Assembly: GCA_036559195.1 (NCBI GenBank)
Contig: DATBTN010000073.1
Location: 23,322 to 87,321 of the forward strand
Direction of reading: 5' to 3'
DNA length: 64,000 nucleotides
Source: Candidatus Baltobacteraceae bacterium
Lineage (GTDB): Bacteria > Vulcanimicrobiota > Vulcanimicrobiia > Vulcanimicrobiales > Vulcanimicrobiaceae
Both the position numbers and the translations under genes were made by a program. Below, one piece after another: positions 8,156 through 17,051 of this stretch; positions within the stretch are counted from its first letter, which is position 1, and every line of letters begins with the position of its first letter. Below the pieces are notes generated by a model. It ran no database searches. It was not told the DNA's origin and saw only the letters and a program-made list of their open reading frames with translations.

Positions 8156-9252
8156 GCGTCGAGCCCCAATTCGCGGACGCGCGGTTCGATCGTAAACGAA
8201 CTGACCAGCACGGTTACCAGCACCACCGCAAACGTCGCATCGATAATGATGGGCCGCTGCTCGATCGCGAGCGGAGTCGCGAGCGCGAGCGCGAGCGAGA
8301 GCGCGCCGCGTACGCCCGCCAATCGCACGACGGTTTTCCAGCGAAGATCCAACCGCGGACGAACCAGCGCCAATCCGCCGTACGCCAGCAGGATGCGCGC
8401 CGCGGCGACGGCGAGCAGCGTGAGCAGAATCACGAGCGGAGCGTGCAGCAGGCGGGTGACGTCGAGGGCGGCACCGACCAGAAAAAAGAGCACCGCGTTG
8501 GCGGCGGCGGCGGCGATCGACCAGGCGCGCTCGACGCCGTCGGCGCGCCGCACGACGTCGTGCCGCGTCTCCAGCGCGCGCAAAACGATACCCAGCGACA
8601 CGACCGCGAAAATGCCGGACCACTGCAAGCGATCCGCCGCAAAGTACGCTCCGTACGCCGCTACAAACGTCAAACCGGTCTGTGCGACCGCGCCGATTCC
8701 GCGGCGCAGAATCAGCGAGGTCACGAAGGCGGCAACCACTCCCAGCCCGATCCCGAACGCGGTTCCTAGCACGGCACCGGCGGCGATTTGGACGGTGCCG
8801 GCAGCAGTCGCTCCAATCGCAAACGTCATTAAGATGACTCGATACACGACGACGGCGACCGCATCGTTGAGCAGCGCTTCGCTCTCGACGATCGTGGCGA
8901 GCGTCTTTGGAACGACCAACTGGCGAAAGATCGCCACCACGGCGACCGGATCGGTCGCGCTAAGCACCGCGCCGAGCAAAAGTGCGACGCGCCACGGCAG
9001 GGCGCCGGCAACGTGCGTTGCCGCGCCGACGATCGCGGCCGTTACGAGCACGCCCGGAAACGCGAGCAACACGATCGGACGCCACACCTGACGCATGACC
9101 CGCAAGTCGAGCTGCCAGGCCGCTTCGAAAATCAGCGCCGGCAAAAACACATAGAGCGTCACCGTGCCGAAGAGGCCCGTCAGCCGGCCGGGAAAAGCGA
9201 CGCCCACACCGATGCCCGCGATCAGAAGCACCGCAATCTGCCAGAGCTTCAC
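8152..9252 (-). CDS. CPA1 family cation:proton antiporter
   Basis: A 366-aa polytopic membrane protein of the monovalent cation/proton antiporter-1 family, exchanging Na+ or K+ for H+. The core motifs LSATDPVAVVAIF (near residue 98) and ESEALLNDAVAVVVY (near 122) carry the conserved Asp residues of the ion path. About eleven hydrophobic helices are visible, and the long cytosolic C-terminal tail of NhaP-type proteins is absent. It is convergent with the KdpD-like gene, and the 3' ends overlap by 4 bp. With the two TrkA proteins this makes the region look like an ion-balance locus. Confidence 0.92.
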   Translation of the reverse strand: MKLWQIAVLLIAGIGVGVAFPGRLTGLFGTVTLYVFLPALIFEAAWQLDLRVMRQVWRPIVLLAFPGVLVTAAIVGAATHVAGALPWRVALLLGAVLSATDPVAVVAIFRQLVVPKTLATIVESEALLNDAVAVVVYRVILMTFAIGATAAGTVQIAAGAVLGTAFGIGLGVVAAFVTSLILRRGIGAVAQTGLTFVAAYGAYFAADRLQWSGIFAVVSLGIVLRALETRHDVVRRADGVERAWSIAAAAANAVLFFLVGAALDVTRLLHAPLVILLTLLAVAAARILLAYGGLALVRPRLDLRWKTVVRLAGVRGALSLALALATPLAIEQRPIIIDATFAVVLVTVLVSSFTIEPRVRELGLDA

Positions 9253-9279
9253 GACGATCGCACGATTCGGCGCACCTCG

Positions 9280-10488
9280 CTAGTGCGTGTGTGTGAAGTT
9301 GCCGACGCGCACGCCGCGTTCGCGAATGGCGGCGATCGCGCGCTGCATCCCGAGCGGGTTGCTAGGGCGGCCCACCGCGGCGAAATACCACTCGGGGTCG
9401 ATATTGAGCGTGCGCGTCTGGATCATGGTCACGCGCGCGCCGTCGAGGAACGCGCCCATCGCCGCCAATTCGGCCTCGTCGTCGGTAACGCCGGGATGCG
9501 TAAGCAGGTTGAGCGAGACGCGTAGACCCGCGTCGACCGCCAGCCGGATCGAATCGAAGACGTTTTCGAGCGTATATCCAAGCGGGCGATAATACGCCGC
9601 ATAGACGTCCGGGCGAAACGAATTGAGGCTCACGCGAACGGCCTGGAGTCCGGCATCGATACAGCGACGCAATTCGCCCGTCATGCTGCCGTTCGTGTTG
9701 AGGTTGATCGTGCCGTTCGCGCGGCGAGCGCGAATCAACTCGATCGCGCGCGCGATCGTCACGCCGCGCAGCAGTGGCTCGCCTTCGCAACCTTGCCCGA
9801 ACGAAACGATACCTTCCGGCACGCGTTCGAGATGATAGATTCCGATGCGCGACAGTTCTTGGGCGTTGGTCTCGAAGGCGATTCGCGTTTGCGGCGAAGG
9901 CAGGTGTGCCTCGGGAGCGAGTTCGGAGATGCAGCCGACGCAGCGCGCGTTACACTTCGGCGAGACCGGCAACGCGGCTTCGCCGCGCGCGAGAAACACG
10001 TTTTGCGCCGTGAAACAGCCGTACTCGCGCGAGCAGAGCGCGACTTGCTCGAGCACGCGATTGTGCGGATCGGTCGCGAGACGGCGCTCGAGAATGCCTT
10101 CGAGTTCGCCCGACTCGAAATAGCGCGGCTGCCAGTCTTCGCCCTCGTCGGTACGCATCGCCGCGACGTGCAGCGCGTCGTCGACGACGCACGCGAAGGT
10201 GTATCCGAAGAGCGGCAGCGTCGGCGCGTCTTCTTCTTTCACGTAGGCCGGGACGAGTAGCCGCGTGTAGCCCGCGGGCAAGATCGCCGCCAAGGCGTAG
10301 CGTCGTTTGGTACTTCCGCGCGCGAGCATCGGACGGCGGCCCGGCAAGATCGTTTCCACCGTGCCCGGCGGAGCGGGAATCAATTCGCCCGGCTCGACTC
10401 GACGAATCAGGCCGCCGTCGGCGAGCGGTTCGCGCGATTCGTCGTAATAGATGCGCCCCTCGCGGTCGCAATACGCCAGTCCGATCAC
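9280..10488 (-). CDS. Radical SAM protein of unknown substrate
   Basis: A 402-aa radical SAM enzyme. The [4Fe-4S]-binding CX3CX2C is seen in SPKCNARCVGC (about residues 180-190), followed by FGQGCEGEPLL (a GGE-like segment) and INLNTNGS, typical of the SAM barrel. About 170 residues precede the barrel and contain no motif I can name; they look beta-rich. A GTG at 10488 in a GTGA overlap with the GNAT gene fixes the start; the frame upstream lies inside that gene. It is the last gene of the miaB-mutS-mutL-miaA-hfq-dapF operon. No peptide precursor or sulfatase neighbour hints at the substrate. Confidence 0.85.
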   Translation of the reverse strand: MIGLAYCDREGRIYYDESREPLADGGLIRRVEPGELIPAPPGTVETILPGRRPMLARGSTKRRYALAAILPAGYTRLLVPAYVKEEDAPTLPLFGYTFACVVDDALHVAAMRTDEGEDWQPRYFESGELEGILERRLATDPHNRVLEQVALCSREYGCFTAQNVFLARGEAALPVSPKCNARCVGCISELAPEAHLPSPQTRIAFETNAQELSRIGIYHLERVPEGIVSFGQGCEGEPLLRGVTIARAIELIRARRANGTINLNTNGSMTGELRRCIDAGLQAVRVSLNSFRPDVYAAYYRPLGYTLENVFDSIRLAVDAGLRVSLNLLTHPGVTDDEAELAAMGAFLDGARVTMIQTRTLNIDPEWYFAAVGRPSNPLGMQRAIAAIRERGVRVGNFTHTH

Positions 10489-10934
10489 AGCGATTTTGCA
10501 AACAGGTGCTGCGTTTTGAGAACCGCATACCCGTGGCGCCGATAGAACTCGTGGGCGCGCTCGCGAACCACGTTGGCGCGCAGCCGCACGGCGGTACACT
10601 CGCGGGCTCGCGCCCACGCTTCGACCCGCTGCAGTAACGCCTCGCCGACGCGCACGCCGCGGTACTCATCCTCGACGACGAGCCCATCGACGACGGCATG
10701 CTTCGCGGCGGTCAGCGGCGCGCTCGCATGTGCGCCGATCCACCCGACCACCCCCGCGCGCGGGACGACGGCGACGAACAGTTCGCGCTCGTTCGTGCGC
10801 GCCGCGAGAAAGGTCTCGACGTGCGCGATCGTCACGTCGTACCCCAGTTGCAGAGCGAGCGCGGCGATGCGCCGAGCATCGGATGCAAGCGCCTCGCGGA
10901 CGTTGACCTCGAGCCGCTCAAACGAGGACTGCAT
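10485..10934 (-). CDS. GNAT family N-acetyltransferase
   Basis: A 149-aa single-domain GNAT enzyme that transfers an acyl group from acyl-CoA to an amine. The acetyl-CoA pyrophosphate loop YRGVRVGEALL (motif A, about residue 93) is visible, as is the C-terminal motif B-like RAHEFYRRHGYAV. It overlaps the end of dapF by 17 bp and the start of the radical SAM gene by 4 bp. The substrate cannot be told from sequence. Confidence 0.9.
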   Translation of the reverse strand: MQSSFERLEVNVREALASDARRIAALALQLGYDVTIAHVETFLAARTNERELFVAVVPRAGVVGWIGAHASAPLTAAKHAVVDGLVVEDEYRGVRVGEALLQRVEAWARARECTAVRLRANVVRERAHEFYRRHGYAVLKTQHLFAKSL

Positions 10935-11718
10935 CGGCGACCTCGATCGACGTATCGAACGCCCGCACGGCGGGACCGGTTAGATACGACTCTCCACGTC
11001 CGTCCCACTCCACGCGCAGCCGCCCGCCCGGCACGTACACCTCGACCGGCGATTCGACCATCCCGCGCACGATCGCGACCGCGGCGCAGGCGACCGCGCC
11101 GGTGCCGCACGCGTGGGTGAGACCCACCCCGCGTTCCCAGTGCCGTACGTCCAAACGTCGCGCGCCGGAACGAACCGCCACGTGAACGTTCGTGCCCTTC
11201 GCGAAGGCCGGATCGCGCTGCAGCTGTATGCCGGCCGCCGGCAGATCGATCGCATCGAGCGCCGCGGCGAAGATGACGACGTGCGGGTTCCCCATCGAAA
11301 CGAACGCGGCATCCGGAAACGGAATCGCACGCGGTTCGAAGCGCGGCACGCCCATGCGTTCGCGAATCTCGTACGAACCGCGATCGTCCTTGGCAACGAC
11401 CGCCGTTTCGATGATTCCGGCCAGCGTCTCGATTCGCAGCGTATCCGCCGATCCGGCTTCGCTCAAGAAGCGCGCGACGCAGCGAATCCCGTTGCCGCAC
11501 ATTTCGGCCTCGCCGCCGTCCGCATTGATGACGCGCACGCGCGCGTCGGCGTTCGCGGAAGGCAGAATGGCGAGTACGCCGTCGGCGCCGATGCTTCCGC
11601 GGCGATCGCAGACGGAGCGGGCGAAGGCGGAGAGATCGGCGAGTTGCGACGAGCGCTGGTCAACGACGACGAAATCGTTGAGCGTGCCGTGCATCTTCGT
11701 CACGGCCACGGTGGGCAT
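10918..11718 (-). CDS. dapF: Diaminopimelate epimerase
   Basis: Interconverts LL- and meso-diaminopimelate for lysine and peptidoglycan synthesis (266 aa, normal length). Both catalytic cysteines are in their signatures: CGNGIRC near residue 74 and HACGTGA near residue 214. The N-terminal KMHGTLNDFVVVD is also typical. The ATG at 11718 shares one base with the hfq stop. It indicates meso-DAP peptidoglycan, consistent with the diderm envelope genes elsewhere in the window. Confidence 0.97.
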   Translation of the reverse strand: MPTVAVTKMHGTLNDFVVVDQRSSQLADLSAFARSVCDRRGSIGADGVLAILPSANADARVRVINADGGEAEMCGNGIRCVARFLSEAGSADTLRIETLAGIIETAVVAKDDRGSYEIRERMGVPRFEPRAIPFPDAAFVSMGNPHVVIFAAALDAIDLPAAGIQLQRDPAFAKGTNVHVAVRSGARRLDVRHWERGVGLTHACGTGAVACAAVAIVRGMVESPVEVYVPGGRLRVEWDGRGESYLTGPAVRAFDTSIEVADAVLV

Positions 11719-11990
11719 CAGACGGCGGGAACCTCGTCGACCTGCGCGGGCGCGGGATCGTGGTTCGCGGCGTTAAACGGGCCGAGCGGCGAGATCGTCG
11801 ATACGGCGTGCTTGTAGATCAGATGCGTCTTGCGTTCGTATTCGAGCAAAATGGTGAATGGATCGAAGCCTTTAACGATGCCGCGCAGTTGAAACCCATT
11901 CATCAAATAGATCGTGACGGGGACGCCCTGACGTTTGATCTCGGCGAGGTACGTGTCTTGCTGACTCGCGGGCATGCGATGCGGCTTCAT
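11718..11990 (-). CDS. hfq: RNA chaperone Hfq
   Basis: A 90-aa Sm-like hexameric RNA chaperone that pairs small RNAs with mRNAs. Sm1 is seen as PVTIYLMNGFQLRGIVKGFD, and the Sm2 motif as YKHAVSTISP, equivalent to the canonical YKHAISTI. A short Pro/Ala-rich acidic tail follows. The ATG at 11990 overlaps the miaA TGA (ATGA), which is the classic miaA-hfq junction; an internal ATG five codons later is also possible. Confidence 0.96.
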   Translation of the reverse strand: MKPHRMPASQQDTYLAEIKRQGVPVTIYLMNGFQLRGIVKGFDPFTILLEYERKTHLIYKHAVSTISPLGPFNAANHDPAPAQVDEVPAV

Positions 11991-12895
11991 GCCCACGCGA
12001 GCTTTTCCCTTGCCGCGGCGGCCACCGCGGCGGCCGGCAGCCAATGCGTCTGCGGCTCCGAACGAAACCACGCTTGCTGCCGTTTGGCGTAGCGGCGCGT
12101 CGCGCGCACCAAGAGCGTGCGCAATTCGGCAAGCGTGCACCAGCCGCGAGCGTATGCGAGCGCCTGCGGATAGCCGACCGCGTTCGCCGCGACCGCCTCC
12201 GTACCGACTCGCTCGGCTTCCTCAACGAGTCCGGCGGCCAACATCGCGTCGGTGCGCCGCAGGATGCGCGCGTCGAGCGCAACGGAGTCGATTTCGAGAA
12301 AGACCTTCACGAACGGGATGCCGGCCGCGGGCAGCGTGAGCGATTCGGCGGCGTCGCCGCGCACGGCACCGGCGGGTGCGAGCGCGATCTCGAGCGCCCG
12401 CAGCACGCGATACCGATCGGCGGGGTGCAGCATTGCCGCCCGTCGCGAATCGCGCCGGCGGAGCCACTCGTGCAGGAACTCGCTATCGTGAATGCGCGCC
12501 TCGCGCGCCAACCGGTCGCGCAGCGCCGCGTCGTATGCGGACTCAAGCGCGACGGCGCCGGTGAGGGCTCGTAGGTAAAAACCCGTGCCGCCGGCGACGA
12601 TCGCGCGCTTCCCGCGAGCGTGAATCGCCGCGATCGCCCGCGTCGCATCCGATGCGAACCGCGCCGCCGAATAGGCGTCGTGCGGATCGAGGAAGCCGAC
12701 GAGATGGTGCCGCACCGCGGCCAACTGCTCCGCCGAGGGCGCCGCGGTGCCGATCGGCATGCCGCGATAGATCTGGCGGGAGTCCGCACCCACGATCTCC
12801 GCGTCGAATTCGCGCGCCAGCGCGATCGCGAGATCGGTCTTTCCCGACCCGGTCGGCCCCGCGAGAATCAACACGCCGGGCGCGGAAGCGCTCAC
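11987..12895 (-). CDS. miaA: tRNA dimethylallyltransferase MiaA
   Basis: Adds a dimethylallyl group to A37 of tRNAs reading UNN codons; the product is then methylthiolated by MiaB, encoded upstream in the same operon. A P-loop GPTGSGKT is at residues 13-20, then GADSRQIYRGMPIGTA and VGGTGFYLRAL, all family signatures. The C-terminal region contains NAVGYPQAL and RRYAKRQQAWFR. I place the start at GTG 12895, which overlaps the mutL stop as GTGA; the frame extends upstream only inside mutL. 302 aa is normal for the family. Confidence 0.96.
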   Translation of the reverse strand: MSASAPGVLILAGPTGSGKTDLAIALAREFDAEIVGADSRQIYRGMPIGTAAPSAEQLAAVRHHLVGFLDPHDAYSAARFASDATRAIAAIHARGKRAIVAGGTGFYLRALTGAVALESAYDAALRDRLAREARIHDSEFLHEWLRRRDSRRAAMLHPADRYRVLRALEIALAPAGAVRGDAAESLTLPAAGIPFVKVFLEIDSVALDARILRRTDAMLAAGLVEEAERVGTEAVAANAVGYPQALAYARGWCTLAELRTLLVRATRRYAKRQQAWFRSEPQTHWLPAAAVAAAAREKLAWA

Positions 12896-14571
12896 AACCG
12901 TTTGAATAAACGAGCGATCGCGTCGGGCGCGAGATGAACGATCGTAGGACGGCCGTGCGGGCAGTGCATCGGGTTCTCGCACCGCTGCAACCGATCGACG
13001 AGCGACGTCATCTCGGCATGCGCGAGCGATTCGCCGGCGACGGTTACGGAATGACACGCCAACGACGCCCAGATGCGCTCGCGCACGTCGCGCGCTTTTG
13101 GCTCCTCGGTGAGATCGTCGAGAAAACCGCGCAGGTCGAAGGGACGCGCGCCGTACCCGGCCGGCGTCGCAACGATGCGATACGTGCGCTCGCCGAACGA
13201 CTCGATATCGAGCCCGCCTTCGCGCAAGAGATCGAGCGTTCGATCGAGCGCGACGCTCTCGCTCGGCCCCAGTTCGAAACTCATCGGGACCAGCAGCGGC
13301 TCGCTCGGCGCGCGCGTCTGCGCGCGATTCACGATCGCTTCGTACGCGATTCGCTCGTGCGCGGCGTGCTGGTCTACGAGCACGAGCGCCTCGCCGTCGG
13401 TCGCCACGATGTACGTGCGATCGAGCTGGGCGAGCACGCGCAGCCGCGGCGCGTCCGGCGGCGGCTCGCCCGACTCGAGGCCGCGCTCGATATCGAAGAG
13501 CGATTGCAGCGCGGGCGGCGTTGCGTCCATCGCACCAGGCGCGAGCGAGACGTGCAGCACGTCGCGAAACGTTTGCGTCGCGGCACGCCGGAGGGTCGCC
13601 GCGATCGTGCGTTTGGCCGCATCGAAGACTTGATGCCCGTAACGGAGGCGCACGTCGTTCTTGGTCGGGTGAACGTTCGGATCGACGTGCTCCGGCGGCA
13701 GCGTGAGAAAGAGCACGCCGTACGGATGGCGCCCGATCATCGCAAAGGTGGAGTAGCCGGCCGTCCAGGCACCGGCGAGCAGCGTGCTGCGCAACAGACG
13801 GCCGTTAACGAAGAGCAGCTGCATGCGCCGGTCGCCGCGATCGCTGCCGGGCCGGCTGACGTATCCCGAGAGCGTTCCCTGCAAGCCGGCGGCGGCATCT
13901 ACGTCCAGCGGCATCAGCGTTTCGGCCGCCGGTTTCCCGAAGACCGTCGCCAACCGCTGACGCGGATCGTCGCTGGCGGGCATCACCCACGTTTCCTTGC
14001 CGTCGTGCGCGAGCGCGAACGTGATGCGCGGATAGGCGAGTGCGAAGGTCGAGAGCCAGCCGGAGATGCGATTGAATTCGGCGCTCGCCGATTTTAAATA
14101 TTCGCGACGCACGGGAACGTTCTCAAAGAGGCGCTCCGCACGCACCATCGTACCTGGCGGTGCGGGCACCGGTTCGACCGGCTCCGCGCGTTCCGCGTGC
14201 GCGCGAATGCGCGCGCCGATCTGCTCGCCTGCGCGGCGCGTGACGATCGTAAGGTGCGCGACCGCCGCGATGCTGGCCAGCCCTTCGCCGCGAAATCCGA
14301 GCGAATCGATCGACTCCAAGTCGCTCGCGATCGACAATTTGCTCGTTGCGTGGCGCAACACGGCGAGCGGCAATTCCGCGGCCGGTATCCCGTCGCCGTC
14401 GTCGACCACCTCGACCAAGGCGATTCCGCCGTCTTTGAGGGAGACGGTAATGCGGGACGCGCCGGCATCGACCGCATTTTCGACCAGTTCCTTCACCACC
14501 GAGAGCGGGCGCTCGACGACTTCGCCGGCGGCAATCTGGCCGACCGTTTGCGGATCGAGAAGCGCGATCAC
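12892..14571 (-). CDS. mutL: DNA mismatch repair protein MutL (endonuclease type)
   Basis: 559 aa. The N-terminal GHKL ATPase shows IAAGEVVERPLSVVKELVENAVDAG and DDGDGI, then SLGFRGEGLASI. The C-terminal dimerisation/nuclease domain carries DQHAAHERIAYE (the DQHA-x2-E-x4-E endonuclease motif), ACHSV and CPHGRP, ending in FKR. This is therefore a nicking MutL as in non-MutH bacteria, and no MutH is expected. The GTG at 14571 overlaps the mutS stop as GTGA. Confidence 0.97.
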   Translation of the reverse strand: MIALLDPQTVGQIAAGEVVERPLSVVKELVENAVDAGASRITVSLKDGGIALVEVVDDGDGIPAAELPLAVLRHATSKLSIASDLESIDSLGFRGEGLASIAAVAHLTIVTRRAGEQIGARIRAHAERAEPVEPVPAPPGTMVRAERLFENVPVRREYLKSASAEFNRISGWLSTFALAYPRITFALAHDGKETWVMPASDDPRQRLATVFGKPAAETLMPLDVDAAAGLQGTLSGYVSRPGSDRGDRRMQLLFVNGRLLRSTLLAGAWTAGYSTFAMIGRHPYGVLFLTLPPEHVDPNVHPTKNDVRLRYGHQVFDAAKRTIAATLRRAATQTFRDVLHVSLAPGAMDATPPALQSLFDIERGLESGEPPPDAPRLRVLAQLDRTYIVATDGEALVLVDQHAAHERIAYEAIVNRAQTRAPSEPLLVPMSFELGPSESVALDRTLDLLREGGLDIESFGERTYRIVATPAGYGARPFDLRGFLDDLTEEPKARDVRERIWASLACHSVTVAGESLAHAEMTSLVDRLQRCENPMHCPHGRPTIVHLAPDAIARLFKRL

Positions 14572-17045
14572 CCGTCGCTTCCCAGGAACGAAAGCTGACG
14601 CTCCGGCGCAACGGTTTTCGGCAGCCGCTTGCGCAACGGCACCTGCACTTCGAGGTCGGCGTGACCCGAGAGCGCGTCGGCGATCTCGGTGGCGCGCTCC
14701 ACGACCTCCGGCGGCAGACCCGCCATCCGCGCGACTTCGATCCCAAACGAACGCGACGAACTGCCGGGAAGCACGCGATGCGAAAAGACCGGAGCGCCGC
14801 TGCGGCTGGTATTCTCGACCGCCGTGATGTGATAGTTTGCCACCAGCGGCCAATGCTCCGAGAGTGCGACCAGCTCGTGGAAATGCGTCGCGAAGAGCGT
14901 CATCGGCGCGTGCGTTTCGAGACCCAGCAAAAACTCGCAGATCGCCTGCGCGATGGCCAGCCCGTCGATGGTGCCGGTGCCGCGCCCGACCTCGTCGATG
15001 AGCAGCAAGCTGCGCTGCGTGGAGCGGCGCAGAATATTCGCCGCCTCGGCCATCTCCAAATAAAACGTCGATTGTCCGGAAGCGAGATCGTCGCCCGCGC
15101 CGATCCGCGTGAAGATGCGATCGACCACGCCGAGCGTTGCGGATTTTGCGGGAACGTACGATCCGATCTGCGCCATGATCGTTAGCAGGGCCGCCTGACG
15201 CAAGTAGGTGGATTTACCGCCCATATTCGGTCCGGTCAGCAAGATGAATCGATGGTCGTCCGCGCGCAAGTGCAGATCGTTCGGCACGAAGTTCGTCCGC
15301 AGGACCGTTTCCATGACCGGATGGCGGCCGTCGACGATCGCGAGCGTGCTGCCGTCGATCAGCTCGGGGCGCACGTATCCGCGTTCGGCCGCGCATTGGG
15401 CGAGCGAACAGAGAACGTCGATCTCTGCCAGCGCATCGGCCGCCGCGAGCAAGTCGTCGATCCGCGCGCCGATGCGATCGACCAATTCGCCGAAGAGCTG
15501 ATCCTCCAGCCGCAATTGACGCGACTGCGCCGTCTGAATCGCGATCTCCAATTCTTTGAGTTCCGGCGTGATGAAGCGCTCGCCGTTGGTCAGCGTTTGT
15601 TTGCGCACGTAGTCGGCGGGCACTTGCGCGACGTAGGCCTTACTCACTTCGATCGCATAGCCGAAGGCGCTCGCGTACTTAATCTTCAGCGATTTAATGC
15701 CGGTCCGCTCGCGTTCGCGCTCTTCGAGTTCCGAGAGCTTCGAACGAGCGTCGGTTCGAAGACTCACGCATTGCGCGAGTTCGGTGCTTGCATCGGGCCG
15801 AACCACGCCGCCGTCGTTGAGCTGCGCTGGAGGTTCGTCGACGAGCGTCCGCGCGAGATCGGCGGCCAACTCCGTGAAATCCGCCATCCGTCCGAGTTGC
15901 GCCGCCAGCGACGGCGGCGTGACTTGACGCAGCGGGCGTACGATCTCGAGCGTGCGGCGCAGCGATGCGAGGTCGCGCGGCAGCGCGCGCTTGAAGCGCA
16001 CTTTCTGTGAGATGCGCTCGATGTCGAAACACCCGCGAAGCAGTTCCTGCATCGAGTCGCGACGCACGTGTTCGTCGATGAGCGCCTGCACGCCGGCCTG
16101 TCGCTGCAGGATCGCGTCGCGATCGATCAGCGGCGCCAGGATCCAGCGCGCGAGCATTCGCGAGCCCATCGACGTGGCGCACTTGTCGAGGGTGGCCAGC
16201 AGCGTCGCCTTCGGATTCGCACCGAGCGCCTTCGTTAGCTCGAGGTTTTTGCGCGTGTTGGGATCGAGCGAGAGAAAGGTTTGCTGACGGTAGTACTGCG
16301 GCGGGTTGAGCGCTTCGCCCGCGCTCACGCCGGTGCGTTTTACGAAGGCGAGCAGGGCGTCGAGCGCCCGGTGCATCGCGAGCGATTCGTCGACGGAATA
16401 CCCGGCGATCGCTTTGCGTTCGCGCGTTCCGACCGCCGAAAGATTCGGCGCCGCGACGCGCGCGCCGAAGCCCTCGATCGCTCCGGCCATCGTGGCCCGC
16501 AGATCGGGCGGCAAATCGGCAACGACCTCGGCGGGTCCGATACGGCCGATCTCCGCGAGCAGTTCGTCGTAGGCAAGGTCGCCGCTCAACGCCGTGGCCG
16601 CACAGTAGCCGGTGGAAACGTCGGCGTACGCGAGCGCGAAGGTCTCCTCGACCACCGTGATCGCGGCGAGATAATTGTTCTGCTTGCCGTCGAGCAATTG
16701 ATCTTCGATCAGCGTCCCGGGGGTGACGATGCGAACGACGTCGCGACGCACGAGTTTGTTGGGCTGCGGCACCTCCAATTGCTCGGCGAGCGCGACGATG
16801 AAGCGCTGCTGCACGAGTCGCGCGAGATACTGCGCGAGGGCGTGGTGCGGAACGCCCGCCATCGCCACACGCTGTCCGCCGCCGGCCTCTTTCGAGGTCA
16901 ACGCGATCGAGAGCGCGCGCGCGACCGTTTCCGCATCCTCGCCGTAGGCTTCGTAGAAGTCACCGACGCGCGCGAGCAAAATCGCTTCGGGATGGCGGTT
17001 CTTCATCCCAAAGTACTGCTCGAGCATCGGCGAGTATTGGTTCAT
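14568..17045 (-). CDS. mutS: DNA mismatch repair protein MutS
   Basis: 825 aa. Mismatch recognition: the N-terminal GDFYEAYGEDAE carries the Phe-x-Glu wedge. The connector and lever/clamp regions follow. The C-terminal ABC-type ATPase has Walker A TGPNMGGKST, the DDLASGQSTF signature, LLIDEVGRGTGT (Walker B) and FATHFHEL. It ends shortly after a P-rich segment, without an extra tetramerisation tail. Its stop overlaps mutL, ensuring coupled expression, and miaB ends 6 bp upstream. Confidence 0.98.
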   Translation of the reverse strand: MNQYSPMLEQYFGMKNRHPEAILLARVGDFYEAYGEDAETVARALSIALTSKEAGGGQRVAMAGVPHHALAQYLARLVQQRFIVALAEQLEVPQPNKLVRRDVVRIVTPGTLIEDQLLDGKQNNYLAAITVVEETFALAYADVSTGYCAATALSGDLAYDELLAEIGRIGPAEVVADLPPDLRATMAGAIEGFGARVAAPNLSAVGTRERKAIAGYSVDESLAMHRALDALLAFVKRTGVSAGEALNPPQYYRQQTFLSLDPNTRKNLELTKALGANPKATLLATLDKCATSMGSRMLARWILAPLIDRDAILQRQAGVQALIDEHVRRDSMQELLRGCFDIERISQKVRFKRALPRDLASLRRTLEIVRPLRQVTPPSLAAQLGRMADFTELAADLARTLVDEPPAQLNDGGVVRPDASTELAQCVSLRTDARSKLSELEERERERTGIKSLKIKYASAFGYAIEVSKAYVAQVPADYVRKQTLTNGERFITPELKELEIAIQTAQSRQLRLEDQLFGELVDRIGARIDDLLAAADALAEIDVLCSLAQCAAERGYVRPELIDGSTLAIVDGRHPVMETVLRTNFVPNDLHLRADDHRFILLTGPNMGGKSTYLRQAALLTIMAQIGSYVPAKSATLGVVDRIFTRIGAGDDLASGQSTFYLEMAEAANILRRSTQRSLLLIDEVGRGTGTIDGLAIAQAICEFLLGLETHAPMTLFATHFHELVALSEHWPLVANYHITAVENTSRSGAPVFSHRVLPGSSSRSFGIEVARMAGLPPEVVERATEIADALSGHADLEVQVPLRKRLPKTVAPERQLSFLGSDG

Positions 17046-17051
17046 AGCGCT

